From Nostoc sp. XA010 (GTDB lineage Bacteria; Cyanobacteriota; Cyanobacteriia; Cyanobacteriales; Nostocaceae), in assembly GCF_020829625.1 (NCBI RefSeq), contig NZ_JAIVFX010000015.1, positions 1-64,000 on the forward strand: a stretch of 64,000 nucleotides of DNA. The letters are read 5' to 3'. Both the position numbers and the translations under genes were made by a program. The notes beneath the pieces were generated by a model. It was not told the DNA's origin and searched no databases. It was given only the letters and a program-made list of their open reading frames with translations. Position 1 is the first letter of the stretch, and the number at the start of each line of letters is the position of its first letter. Positions 9,052 to 18,571 of the stretch are shown in pieces.

Positions 9052-12000
9052 GTGGAAAAAATAGCCATCATCGCATTATCATGCCTATTCCCCGATGCAA
9101 AGAATCCTGAAGAATACTGGCAAAACATCGTTAATCAAAAAGATTCGACATCCTCTGCAACCGTCGAAGAAATCGGAGTAGATCCGACAATCTTTCACAA
9201 TCCAGCCAAAGGTACACCAGACAAAACCTATTCCCTCAAAGGCGGTTACATCCGTAACTTCCAGTTTAATCCATCTGAATACAATCTACCATCAGAATTT
9301 GTTGCTGGTTTAGATAACACCTTCAAATGGTCATTGTATGCAGCTAAACAAGCAATTGAACGAAGTGGTTATTGGGGTAATCAAAATGTCCTGGCAAAAT
9401 GCGGCGTAATTTTAGGTAATTTATCATTCCCAACAAAATTATCTAATCAATTATTCTCTCCAATTTACCAGCAAGCCATTACCCCTGCCGTCAGAGAACT
9501 TTTGCAGTATGAAGACTTTGATTTAGCTGTCCCAAGTGCAACTAAAGCATCTTTATACAATGCGATGATATCTGGTTTACCAGCATCTATCGTTGCTCAA
9601 GCCCTATCGCTATCTCAGATTAATTTATGTCTGGATGCTGCTTGTTCGTCATCATTTTATGCGATTAAACTAGCATCTCATTACTTGTGGTCACACAAAG
9701 CTGATGTCATGTTAGCTGGAGCCATAAGTTGTGCTGATTCTCTGTTCGTGCGGATGTTATTTTCCGGTGTTCAAGGGTATGCAGAAAACGGCATCAGTCG
9801 TCCCTTAGATAAATCCTCTAGAGGGCTAATTCCCGCCGATGGTGTTGGGATGGTGATGCTGAAGAGATATTCTGATGCTGTCAGAGATGGCGACAATATT
9901 CTCGCCACTATCTGCGGTAATGGACTCTCAAATGATGGTAAAGGTAAGCATTTATTGAGTCCAAATCCTAAAGGACAAACCTTAGCTTTTGAACGAGCTT
10001 ATAATGAGGCGAATTTTAGTCCCAAAAGCATCGATTATCTAGAGTGTCACGCCACCGGCACATTGCTAGGAGATACAACCGAATTCAATTCTATAGAAAC
10101 ATTCTTTGGTCAAAATCAAGCTGCGCCTCTGGTAGGTTCTGCAAAGGCAAATACTGGTCACTTGCTAACTGCTGCTGGCATGGTTGGCTTGACTAAAGTG
10201 ATTTTGAGTATGTCTCATGGTGTAATTCCAGCAACCATGAACGTTTCAGAACCTTTAACTTCAGAAAAAGGTACAATTTCCGCCGACAAGATTGTTAGAA
10301 CAGCTACAGCATGGCCTAATAATAACGCACCAATCAAACGGGCTGCTATTAGCGCTTTTGGATTTGGCGGCACTAATTCTCATCTGATTCTAGAACAAGG
10401 AAATACAACACAATCAGTTGAATCAACTCCACCTGTTCCACCTACCAAAGTCGCCATTGTCGGCATGGATGCCTTTTTTGGTAACTGTAATGGTTTAGAT
10501 GCTTTTGAACGCAGTATTTATGATGGAACACAACATTTTACTTCTCTACCATCTCAAAGATGGCATGGGATAGAAAATCAAGAAAGTGTCCTCAAAGAGT
10601 ACGGTTTACCAGACGGAAAAGCACCAGTAGGGGCATACATCAAGGATTTTGAAATCGATACTTTATCGTGCAAAATCCCACCGAATGAAATCGAGAAGTT
10701 AAACCCACAACAATTGTTACTCCTGAAGGTTAGCGATCGCGCCGTCAAAGATGCGAAACTACAGGAAGGTGACAATGTGGCTGTGATTGTTGCCGCAGAG
10801 ACAGAATTCTCTGTACATCAACTACAGCAAAGATGGAATCTATCTTGGCAAGTTAAGGATGGCTTACTCAACCAAGGAATTTCTTTACCTCCTGAACAGC
10901 TTTCCCAACTGGAAACCATTGTCAAAGATAGCATTCACCAACCAGTAGAAATCGGTGAATATGTCAGTCACATCGCCAACATCATGGCGAGTCGGATTTC
11001 GGCTTTGTGGAATTTCACTGGCCCTGCATTCACCGTCAGCGCTGGCGAAAATTCTGCCCTCAAGGCGTTGGAAATTGCCCAAATGCTACTCGCTACTGGA
11101 GAAGTAGACGCGGTGGTTGTGGGTGCAGTAGATTTGGCAGGTGGTGTGGAAAATGTCTTGTTCCGCAGCCAATTTGCACCAATTAATACGGGTGTAAATA
11201 CGTTGGGTTATGACCAACAAGCCAATGGCTGGACAGTTGGCGAAGGTGCGGGTGCTGTCGTCCTCAAGCGTTACGAAGCTGCTAAAGAAGACAATGAACG
11301 CATCTATGCAGTAATTGATGCCATAAGTTTCGCACAAGGTAATTCTACTTTGAGTGACGCTTTGGTAAAACCTGATGCCTCAGCTATCAGCAATGTCTGC
11401 AAACAAGCTTTCGAGATGGCAGAGATTCAGCCCACAGAGGTTAACTATGTGGAAGTCTTCGGTAGTGGCATTCCCCAAGAGGATGAGGCCGAAATCACAG
11501 GTTTACTGCAAGCTTATCCGAAAGTGGGCAATGGTTTGCATTGTGCATTGGGCAGCGTTAAATCCAATATCGGCCACACCTATACAGCATCGGGAATTGC
11601 TAGCTTAATCAAAACCGCTCTCTGTCTTTATTACAGGTATATTCCCGCCACACCAAAATGGTCTGGTGTCAAAACACCGCAAGTATGGGAAGGTAGTCCT
11701 TTCTATGTGGCAATGGAATCAAGACCTTGGTTTGTCGATAAAGGCGGCACACGCAGAATAGCAGCAATTAATAGCATGGGTATAGATGGCAGTTACGCCC
11801 ATTTAATCTTATCGGAAGAACCCAGCCAAGAGGAGCGGGATAACAGATATTTGCAGCAAATGCCTTTTCATCTGTTCCCTATCGCAGTTAGCGATCGCTC
11901 CACCATACCCGATATCCTAAACCATCTCCAAAAATCCATTGAAGCTAGTTCTTCTTTATCAGCTACCGCCAGCCAAACATTCGCTACCTTTCAACAGGAA

Positions 12001-13800
12001 TCTGATCCAAAATACGTCTTATCAATCACAGGACGTAACACAAAAGAACTACTCAAAGAAATTGAATCTGCCCGTAAAGGTGTAAATAATGCCTTTGAGA
12101 ACAGCACAGATTGGCAAACACCGATAGGAAGTTATTTCACAGCGAAACCATTGGGTAAAACTGGAGCAGTTGCTTATGTTTATCCCGCAGCAGTCAATTC
12201 TTATATCGGCATTGGTCGGACTGTTTTTCGCTTATTTCCGAAAGTCTTCGAGGATTTAAAAAGTAACAATCTCTACAATCGGGCTGCCGATGTTGAAAAG
12301 TTAGTTTATCCCAGAAGTTTCCCTAAATTGACAACCAGGCAACTAGAAACTCTCGAAAAGCAGTTGTTAGATGATTCACTGGCAATGTTTGAAAGTGAAA
12401 TTGCCTTTGCTAGATACATGACAGCAATTTTTAGAGATGATTTTCAAGTCAAGCCGCAATGTGTTTTTGGGTATAGCTTGGGTGAAACTAGTATGATGGT
12501 TGCCCAAGGAGTTTGGAGTGATTTTGAGGGCGGAAGTAACACCTTAAACTCATCACCTCTATTTGGTGATAAATTATCTGGGTCAAAGAATGCTGTGCGT
12601 GAATATTGGGGATTAACAGATTCACCAAACAACAATTTTTGGAATACCTATGTTCTCATGGCTACTCCATCTCAAGTTAGAGAATGCCTGAAACATGAGA
12701 ATCGCGTCTATTTAACTCAAATCAACACACCAGAAGAAGTATTAATTGCTGGTGAAGATGCAGCCTGTAAACGAGTGATTCAAACTTTAGGTTGTAATTT
12801 TTTCCCTGCTCCCTTCGACCATGTGATACATTGTGAGGCTATGCGCTCGCAGTTCGAGGAAATCAAAAAGGTAAATAGCTTACCATCACAAAATCTTCCC
12901 GGCATTGTTTTTTATTCTGCCGCCGATTATCAACCAGTTGCACTTGAAAGAGATGCGATCGCTCACAATATCGCCAAAGGATTGTGCCAAGAGCTTGATT
13001 TTCCGCGATTGGTAAATCGTGTCTACGATGATGGTGTGAAAATATTTTTAGAAGCAGGCGCCGGTAGTGTTTGTTCCCGATGGATTGATAAAATTCTCGC
13101 CAAAAAAGAACATATCACAGTTTCTCTAAATCGTAGAGGGATGGATGACCATGCTTCAATGGTCAAAGCATTAGCAAAACTACTTAGTCATCAGGTGAAT
13201 GTGGATTTATCACCCTTGTATAGCAAAGCTCAAGAAACCGCTAATTCAAGTAAAGCAACATTGAGAACAGTTACCTTGGGTGGGAAAGCGATCGCTGCTA
13301 CAATTTTGAGCGATGAAAATCGCAACCTTGTTAAAGATTTTGCTGGGGATCTTAGGATCGATCGCTTTAAAATACAGCATCCACATATACCTAATGTCCA
13401 ACAATCGAAAATCACAGATTCTCTTAACACTTCCAACCACATAACCCAACAAGAAAGTCATTTCCCTAACATCTTGCCTCAGCCAGAAGAAGTAAAACCG
13501 AAAAATATCATTGATAACGTTTTTGAACCGAGAGAACAATTACAATCTTCTGAGTCAAGCGCAATTAGACAGTCAATCCCTGTTTTTTTCCCACCCGTCA
13601 GAACTCAAAAAATTAGTAGCATCATCAGCATGTCCGATTTAAATAAGACCCAGTATCAAAAGCTCAATGCTAATAATTCAAAGATAACTAAAGCACACAG
13701 TGCCTTCTTACAAGCTAGACAAGATTACAGTCAGCAAATGAGCGAAATCATTCAATTGCAACTAGCTTGTGCCCAAAACTTGCTTAACGACGAATCTTGA
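9052..13800 (+). CDS. hglC: Heterocyst glycolipid synthase HglC, PfaC-like (KS-CLF-AT)
   Basis: This 1582-residue polyketide synthase subunit starts at a GTG, with GGAG about 11 bases upstream. The first KS has Cys198, His333 and His370, so it is catalytically complete. The second KS-like domain (about 465-925) has Glu666 where the active cysteine should be, which marks it as a chain-length-factor type partner. An AT-like domain follows, with Ser1142 in FGYSLGE. The tail ends in a helical segment (about 1547-1577) resembling two repeats in HglE. KS followed by CLF matches PfaC of PUFA synthases, although here an AT replaces the tandem dehydratases. It should extend the chain together with HglE and HglD. 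The symbol comes from the architecture and the gene order. Confidence 0.85.
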   Translation: MEKIAIIALSCLFPDAKNPEEYWQNIVNQKDSTSSATVEEIGVDPTIFHNPAKGTPDKTYSLKGGYIRNFQFNPSEYNLPSEFVAGLDNTFKWSLYAAKQAIERSGYWGNQNVLAKCGVILGNLSFPTKLSNQLFSPIYQQAITPAVRELLQYEDFDLAVPSATKASLYNAMISGLPASIVAQALSLSQINLCLDAACSSSFYAIKLASHYLWSHKADVMLAGAISCADSLFVRMLFSGVQGYAENGISRPLDKSSRGLIPADGVGMVMLKRYSDAVRDGDNILATICGNGLSNDGKGKHLLSPNPKGQTLAFERAYNEANFSPKSIDYLECHATGTLLGDTTEFNSIETFFGQNQAAPLVGSAKANTGHLLTAAGMVGLTKVILSMSHGVIPATMNVSEPLTSEKGTISADKIVRTATAWPNNNAPIKRAAISAFGFGGTNSHLILEQGNTTQSVESTPPVPPTKVAIVGMDAFFGNCNGLDAFERSIYDGTQHFTSLPSQRWHGIENQESVLKEYGLPDGKAPVGAYIKDFEIDTLSCKIPPNEIEKLNPQQLLLLKVSDRAVKDAKLQEGDNVAVIVAAETEFSVHQLQQRWNLSWQVKDGLLNQGISLPPEQLSQLETIVKDSIHQPVEIGEYVSHIANIMASRISALWNFTGPAFTVSAGENSALKALEIAQMLLATGEVDAVVVGAVDLAGGVENVLFRSQFAPINTGVNTLGYDQQANGWTVGEGAGAVVLKRYEAAKEDNERIYAVIDAISFAQGNSTLSDALVKPDASAISNVCKQAFEMAEIQPTEVNYVEVFGSGIPQEDEAEITGLLQAYPKVGNGLHCALGSVKSNIGHTYTASGIASLIKTALCLYYRYIPATPKWSGVKTPQVWEGSPFYVAMESRPWFVDKGGTRRIAAINSMGIDGSYAHLILSEEPSQEERDNRYLQQMPFHLFPIAVSDRSTIPDILNHLQKSIEASSSLSATASQTFATFQQESDPKYVLSITGRNTKELLKEIESARKGVNNAFENSTDWQTPIGSYFTAKPLGKTGAVAYVYPAAVNSYIGIGRTVFRLFPKVFEDLKSNNLYNRAADVEKLVYPRSFPKLTTRQLETLEKQLLDDSLAMFESEIAFARYMTAIFRDDFQVKPQCVFGYSLGETSMMVAQGVWSDFEGGSNTLNSSPLFGDKLSGSKNAVREYWGLTDSPNNNFWNTYVLMATPSQVRECLKHENRVYLTQINTPEEVLIAGEDAACKRVIQTLGCNFFPAPFDHVIHCEAMRSQFEEIKKVNSLPSQNLPGIVFYSAADYQPVALERDAIAHNIAKGLCQELDFPRLVNRVYDDGVKIFLEAGAGSVCSRWIDKILAKKEHITVSLNRRGMDDHASMVKALAKLLSHQVNVDLSPLYSKAQETANSSKATLRTVTLGGKAIAATILSDENRNLVKDFAGDLRIDRFKIQHPHIPNVQQSKITDSLNTSNHITQQESHFPNILPQPEEVKPKNIIDNVFEPREQLQSSESSAIRQSIPVFFPPVRTQKISSIISMSDLNKTQYQKLNANNSKITKAHSAFLQARQDYSQQMSEIIQLQLACAQNLLNDES

Positions 13801-13935
13801 CATAAGTCTACATACTTCAACCGTCAATAACCTTGGGTAAGGGGAAAGGTGAACTGATAAAAGGAAAAGATTTCTTCCCTATTCCCCACCCCCCACTCCC
13901 CTTATTTAATAATTGTAATCCGAGGGATAACTGCC

Positions 13936-15612
13936 GTGACAACCGTAGATACGGTACTAAGTAAACACGATAATGGCCTTAATTTCTCTTCCTGGTCTTA
14001 TAACAAAAACCAGGTTTGGAAAGGTTCTTTAGAAACTGTATCTTTCGATAAAGAAACCATCAAAGATAAATTGATGGTTTTAAATAAACCCTGCTACATC
14101 GTGAAAGTTGCCGGAAAAATCGGTGTCACTAATGAGGGTTATTTATCCCCTGGTGATAATGGCACAACAGCACAAATAGAACTGCTGACATTTGCAGCAC
14201 CAATCTGTATTCAACAATTTGGAGATCCCAATTTTCTGTCCTCTTATGGAGTGAAATATGCCTACGTTACCGGTGCAATGGCTGGCGGAATTGCTTCTGA
14301 AGAAATGGTCATTGCACTCGGAAAAGAGCAAATTTTGAGTTCATTTGGTGCAGGTGGTTTAACTTCAGAACGTTTGGAAGCAGCCATAAATCGCATTCAA
14401 CAAGCTTTACCTCAAGGGCCTTATGCATTTAATTTGATTCACAGCCCTAATGAACCTGCGATTGAACGCCGGGCTGTGGATTTATACCTTAAATATCAAG
14501 TGAGAACAGTAGAAGCCTCTGCATTTCTCGACTTGACTCCCAACATTGTTTATTACCGTATTGCCGGATTGGGATTGAATAGCGCCAATCAAATTGAAAT
14601 CAAAAATAAAATCATTGCCAAAATTTCTCGCCGAGAAGTTGCGACTAAATTTCTGCAACCAGCACCGCCCAGAATAATCAAAGAACTGCTGGAACAAGGG
14701 TTAATTACTGAGTTACAAGCAACTCTTGCAGCCAAAGTTCCAATGGCTGATGATATTACCGTCGAGGCTGATTCTGGAGGACATACAGATAATCGTCCCC
14801 TGGTCTGTGTGTTACCTTCTATTATTGCCTTGCGGGATGAAATTCAAGCACAATATCATTACCAAACACCCATTAGAATCGGCGTTGCAGGGGGAATTGG
14901 TACACCACAATCAGCATTAGCAGCCTTTATGATGGGTGCTGCTTATATAATGACTGGTTCCATTAATCAGTCATGTGTTGAATCTGGGGCTTGTGAACAT
15001 ACCAAAAAGTTACTAGCCCAAGCTGAAATGGCTGATATGATAATGGCTCCAGCAGCAGATATGTTTGAAATGGGAGTCAAATTGCAAGTTCTCAAACGGG
15101 GTACAATGTTCCCCATGCGAGCGCAGAAATTATTTGAACTCTATCGCGCTTATGATTCCATTGAAGAGATTCCTTTGGCGGAAAGAGAGAAATTAGAAAA
15201 ACAAGTTTTTCGCAAAACTATTGCTGAAGTATGGGAAGGAACTGCGGCTTATTTGTCCCAAAAGAATCCTGAGAAACTTGGGAAAGCAGTCAATAATCCT
15301 AAACTGAAAATGGCATTGATTTTCCGTTGGTATCTAGGATTATCTTCTCGCTGGTCTAGTTCTGGTGAAAAAGGTAGAGAAGTCGATTATCAAATTTGGT
15401 GTGGCCCGGCAATGGGCGGTTTCAATGACTGGGTACGCGGTTCCTACCTATCGGAACCAAATAATCGTCAGGTAGTTGATGTAGCCAATCAAATTATGAC
15501 TGGTGCAGCGTTTTTGTATCGTGTCCAAAATTTGAAAATTCAAGGGCTGCAAGCTTCCGATTATTACAGTCAGTATCACCCTGTTCGTTCTACATCATTG
15601 TTGGAGATTTAA
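13936..15612 (+). CDS. hglA: PfaD-like enoyl reductase of heterocyst glycolipid synthesis
   Basis: This 558-residue protein resembles the PfaD family of FMN-dependent TIM-barrel enoyl reductases, which act in trans with PUFA and related synthases. The glycine-rich phosphate-binding stretch is at about residues 316-340 (GVAGGIGTPQ and following). The start is a GTG with CGAGGG about 9 bases upstream. It lies 135 bp after hglC and only 2 bases before hglB, so hglA and hglB should be cotranscribed. It probably saturates the growing alkyl chain. The symbol hglA is less firmly established than those of its neighbours and is inferred from position. Confidence 0.78.
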   Translation: MTTVDTVLSKHDNGLNFSSWSYNKNQVWKGSLETVSFDKETIKDKLMVLNKPCYIVKVAGKIGVTNEGYLSPGDNGTTAQIELLTFAAPICIQQFGDPNFLSSYGVKYAYVTGAMAGGIASEEMVIALGKEQILSSFGAGGLTSERLEAAINRIQQALPQGPYAFNLIHSPNEPAIERRAVDLYLKYQVRTVEASAFLDLTPNIVYYRIAGLGLNSANQIEIKNKIIAKISRREVATKFLQPAPPRIIKELLEQGLITELQATLAAKVPMADDITVEADSGGHTDNRPLVCVLPSIIALRDEIQAQYHYQTPIRIGVAGGIGTPQSALAAFMMGAAYIMTGSINQSCVESGACEHTKKLLAQAEMADMIMAPAADMFEMGVKLQVLKRGTMFPMRAQKLFELYRAYDSIEEIPLAEREKLEKQVFRKTIAEVWEGTAAYLSQKNPEKLGKAVNNPKLKMALIFRWYLGLSSRWSSSGEKGREVDYQIWCGPAMGGFNDWVRGSYLSEPNNRQVVDVANQIMTGAAFLYRVQNLKIQGLQASDYYSQYHPVRSTSLLEI

Positions 15613-15614
15613 AA

Positions 15615-17129
15615 ATGACTATAAAACAGTCTTTCACAGCAGACGATATTCAAATATTTTTGGTATCTAACTTAGCTAAGTTGCTAGGAGTTGCAACTGA
15701 TGAAATAGATGTCACAGAACATTTAGAAAACTATGGGTTGGATTCAGCCCAAGCAATGATTCTAGTAAGTAACTTAGAAAAGTTGCTAGGATTTCAACCA
15801 TCTCCATTGCTACTGTGGCATTATCCAAATATTGAAGCTCTTTCACAGCGTTTAGCTGAAGAAGTACAAGAAGGTTCACCAGTTCAAGATACAAAGGTAA
15901 CAGCCTCTAATGCTAACGCTGCTCCCTCTGTTTTAGATTTAAGTGCCGAAGCTGTTCTTGACCCTACCATCAATCCTGGTGCTGCATCTAATGTAGCTAT
16001 AGGTGAACCCAAGAACATCTTTTTAACTGGAGGAACCGGTTTTTTAGGAGCTTTCATCATCCGAGAATTGCTACAAGAAACCAATGCGGATATCTATTGC
16101 TTAGTGCGTGCTGCTAATGCTGAAGAAGGTAAAAGCAAGCTCCAAAATAATCTGCAACAGTATGCAATTTGGCAGGAAGAATTTAGCTCCAGAATTATTC
16201 CGATTGTCGGTGATTTATCTCAACCATTGTTAGGTATTGGTTCGGAACAGTTTCAAATTTTAGCTGGCAATATTGACACTATATATCATAGTGCTGCTTT
16301 GTTGAATTATGTTTTTCCATACTCAGCACTGAAAGCAGCCAATGTTTTAGGCACTCAAGAAGTTTTGAGATTGGCTTGTCAAATTAAGGTCAAGCCTGTA
16401 CACTACGTTTCTAGTGTTGCTGTTTTTGAATCGACTGCTTATGCTGGCAAGGTTGTCAAAGAGCAGGATGAATTCAATCATTGGGAAGGTATTTATCTTG
16501 GTTACTCACAGACTAAATGGGTAGCCGAAAAGTTAGTCAAAATTGCTCGTGACCGTGGGCTTCCTGTAACTATCCATAGACCACCACTGATTTCAGGTGA
16601 TAGCAAAACAGGCATTTGTAACACACATGACTTTATCAATTTGATGACTAAGGGCTGTCTACAAATGGGATATTTCCCTGATGTAGATTATATGTTGGAT
16701 ATGTCACCTGTGGATTATGTAAGTAAAGCGATCGTTTATCTATCACGCCAAAAAGAATCTATAGGTAAAGCATTCAATTTACAACATCCCCAACCTGCTG
16801 CTTTAAAAATGCTAGTTGAGTGGATACGCTCTTTTGGTTATTCAGTTGAGATGATTCCATATCAACAATGGCAATCAGAGTTAATCAATAATGTGACCTC
16901 TGCCGACAACCCTTTGTACACTTTGCGACCCTTTTTGCTGGAACGCTGGTCTGATGAACAACTGACTATTCCTGATTTGTACTTACAAGCTAGAAGACCT
17001 CATATCAGCTGCCAAGATACTCTCCATGCGCTAGCAGGCAGTTCTATTGTTTGTCCTCCAATTGACTCTCAATTGTTTATGACTTACACCGCCTACTTGA
17101 TTCAAACCGGTTTTTTAAATATCGCTTAG
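15615..17129 (+). CDS. hglB: HglB/HetM: ACP-thioester reductase
   Basis: This 504-residue protein has an N-terminal acyl carrier domain (about 10-85, phosphopantetheine Ser44 in GLDSAQAM). After an Ala-rich linker it has an extended-SDR thioester reductase domain with a nucleotide loop at about 138-145 (TGGTGFLG) and catalytic Tyr297 and Lys301 (GYSQTKW). It is known in Anabaena as hglB or hetM. The likely role is to take the finished chain and release it reductively as a fatty alcohol, ready for glycosylation. It starts 2 bases after hglA ends. Confidence 0.88.
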   Translation: MTIKQSFTADDIQIFLVSNLAKLLGVATDEIDVTEHLENYGLDSAQAMILVSNLEKLLGFQPSPLLLWHYPNIEALSQRLAEEVQEGSPVQDTKVTASNANAAPSVLDLSAEAVLDPTINPGAASNVAIGEPKNIFLTGGTGFLGAFIIRELLQETNADIYCLVRAANAEEGKSKLQNNLQQYAIWQEEFSSRIIPIVGDLSQPLLGIGSEQFQILAGNIDTIYHSAALLNYVFPYSALKAANVLGTQEVLRLACQIKVKPVHYVSSVAVFESTAYAGKVVKEQDEFNHWEGIYLGYSQTKWVAEKLVKIARDRGLPVTIHRPPLISGDSKTGICNTHDFINLMTKGCLQMGYFPDVDYMLDMSPVDYVSKAIVYLSRQKESIGKAFNLQHPQPAALKMLVEWIRSFGYSVEMIPYQQWQSELINNVTSADNPLYTLRPFLLERWSDEQLTIPDLYLQARRPHISCQDTLHALAGSSIVCPPIDSQLFMTYTAYLIQTGFLNIA

Positions 17130-17162
17130 TAATTCACAAATTGCGTAGGATATCTTAGGAAC

Positions 17163-17202
17163 GTAATGCACCGTCCCAGATATTTTTGGAACGGTGCGTT
17201 AC
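17163..17202. repeat. Palindromic repeat downstream of hglB
   Basis: The 15-base arms gtaatgcaccgtccc and ggaacggtgcgttac pair at 13 of 15 positions around a 10-base loop. The lack of a T-run argues against a simple intrinsic terminator. It is probably a REP-like dispersed element, and may still mark the 3' end of the hgl transcript. Confidence 0.65.
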
Positions 17203-17208
17203 AAAAGC

Positions 17209-17224
17209 TGTAACACACCTTACA
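17209..17224. promoter_or_regulatory. Candidate NtcA box (TGTA-N8-TACA)
   Basis: The palindrome TGTA-N8-TACA is perfect and contains the full NtcA consensus GTA-N8-TAC. It lies 80 bp after hglB and about 470 bp before hetN. I see no convincing TAN3T box 20-24 bases downstream, so its use as an activator site is unproven. A match of this quality is expected about once by chance in a window of this size. Confidence 0.3.
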
Positions 17225-17696
17225 AAACAATTTTATTTAGTCCATGTTTTTTAAAACTCAGTACTACTGAATAGCCAATATTTCAGATGCCAGCAACAAC
17301 TTAATATACCAACAGTGGCAATATAATTGCCCTGTTTTTTTGTGCTCAATCATGTAAATTTTTAGGATTCACCCCTTCACAGAATAAATTGAGGATAGAA
17401 TGGTTAGTGTTGGGCATAAAAGTTTAATTTTACCTGCTGGGTGCTGTGATTAATCAAAAGCCAGCGCTAGTAGTTTGAAATAACCGAACTTTTTTAATGC
17501 TCCACTTATTCGATGTATAAGTCCTAAATTTACGTTTGGACTGCTACATTCATCGAACCGATTACACAAGCATTTGAAAGGCTAATAACTCAAGACATTT
17601 ATTGTCGGTTGAGATATTACGTGTACTTAATTGTAGAACGAGAACCACTGTAAATGCAACGCAGCTTCATCAAGTTGAATTCACCAATATTCTTAC

Positions 17697-18500
17697 ATGA
17701 ACACAACACATCAAACTCAGAGCAAAAAAACTGCTCTTATTACTGGAGCAGCCGGTGGTATTGGCTACGAATTAGCATGTATTTTTGCTGCTCATGATTA
17801 CAATCTGGTCTTAGTAGACAGAAACGAGTTAAAGCTTGTAGAAATTGCAGCTAAATTTCAAGAAGAATTCGGAAATCTTGCCAAAACTATTGTTAAGGAT
17901 TTATCTATATCAACAGCTCCTGAAGAAATTTTCACGGAGTTGCAACTCGCCGATATTAATGTTGATGTGCTAGTCAATAATGCTGGATTTGGTATCTATG
18001 GATTATTTCACGAAACAGACCTAGCTGCTGAATTGGAAATGCTACAAGTAAATTTGGTGTGCCTCACCCATTTAACTAAGCTATTTGTAAAGCACATGGT
18101 AAAGCAAGGTGAAGGTAAAATCTTAAATGTTTCCTCGGCTGCTGCTTTTCAACCAGGGCCTTTGATGGCGGTTTATTTTGCTACCAAAGCTTATATCTTA
18201 TCTTTTTCTGAAGCGATCGCTAATGAATTAGAAGGTACAGGTGTCACTGTGACAGTTCTTTGCCCAGGCTCAACCGCATCTGCCTTTCATGAAAGAACCG
18301 GGATGGCTGACTCTAAGTTGCTCAAGGGTAAGAGGATGATGGATGCACAAACAGTAGCCGAAATTGGTTTTCGCGCCTTAATGAAGGGCAAAACTATTGC
18401 GATTCCTGGGTTTATGAATAAACTACTTGCAAGAAGCGTCAGATTTGTACCCAGGAAACTGGTGACAAGAATCGTCAGGAATATGCAGGAAGATAAATAA
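17697..18500 (+). CDS. hetN: HetN-like short-chain dehydrogenase
   Basis: This is a 267-residue classical SDR with nucleotide loop TGAAGGIG (about 16-23) and catalytic residues Ser146 or Ser147, Tyr160 and Lys164. Its position between hglB and a convergent hetI is the conserved hetN position. In Anabaena, HetN maintains heterocyst pattern and carries an internal RGSGR pentapeptide. Here the aligned stretch (residues 137-141) reads QGEGK, so the known signal sequence is absent. Either the protein is a true ortholog that patterns by another route, or it serves only as a ketoacyl reductase of lipid synthesis. No strong ribosome binding site is seen at the ATG. Confidence 0.8.
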   Translation: MNTTHQTQSKKTALITGAAGGIGYELACIFAAHDYNLVLVDRNELKLVEIAAKFQEEFGNLAKTIVKDLSISTAPEEIFTELQLADINVDVLVNNAGFGIYGLFHETDLAAELEMLQVNLVCLTHLTKLFVKHMVKQGEGKILNVSSAAAFQPGPLMAVYFATKAYILSFSEAIANELEGTGVTVTVLCPGSTASAFHERTGMADSKLLKGKRMMDAQTVAEIGFRALMKGKTIAIPGFMNKLLARSVRFVPRKLVTRIVRNMQEDK

Positions 18501-18571
18501 GCAGGGGGAGCAGGGGGAGCAGAGGAAGCAGGCGAAGAATAACTAATTTTATTAATGACTAATGGCTAGGA

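Larger units (their letters stand above)
17130..17696. other. Intergenic region between hglB and hetN
   Basis: This 567-bp stretch has no coding sequence. It contains a palindromic repeat just after hglB (17163-17202) and a perfect TGTA-N8-TACA box at 17209-17224, which is the NtcA-type palindrome. The rest is AT-rich. The hetN promoter is expected here, but no canonical -10 box is placed at the usual distance from the NtcA-like site. Confidence 0.6.
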
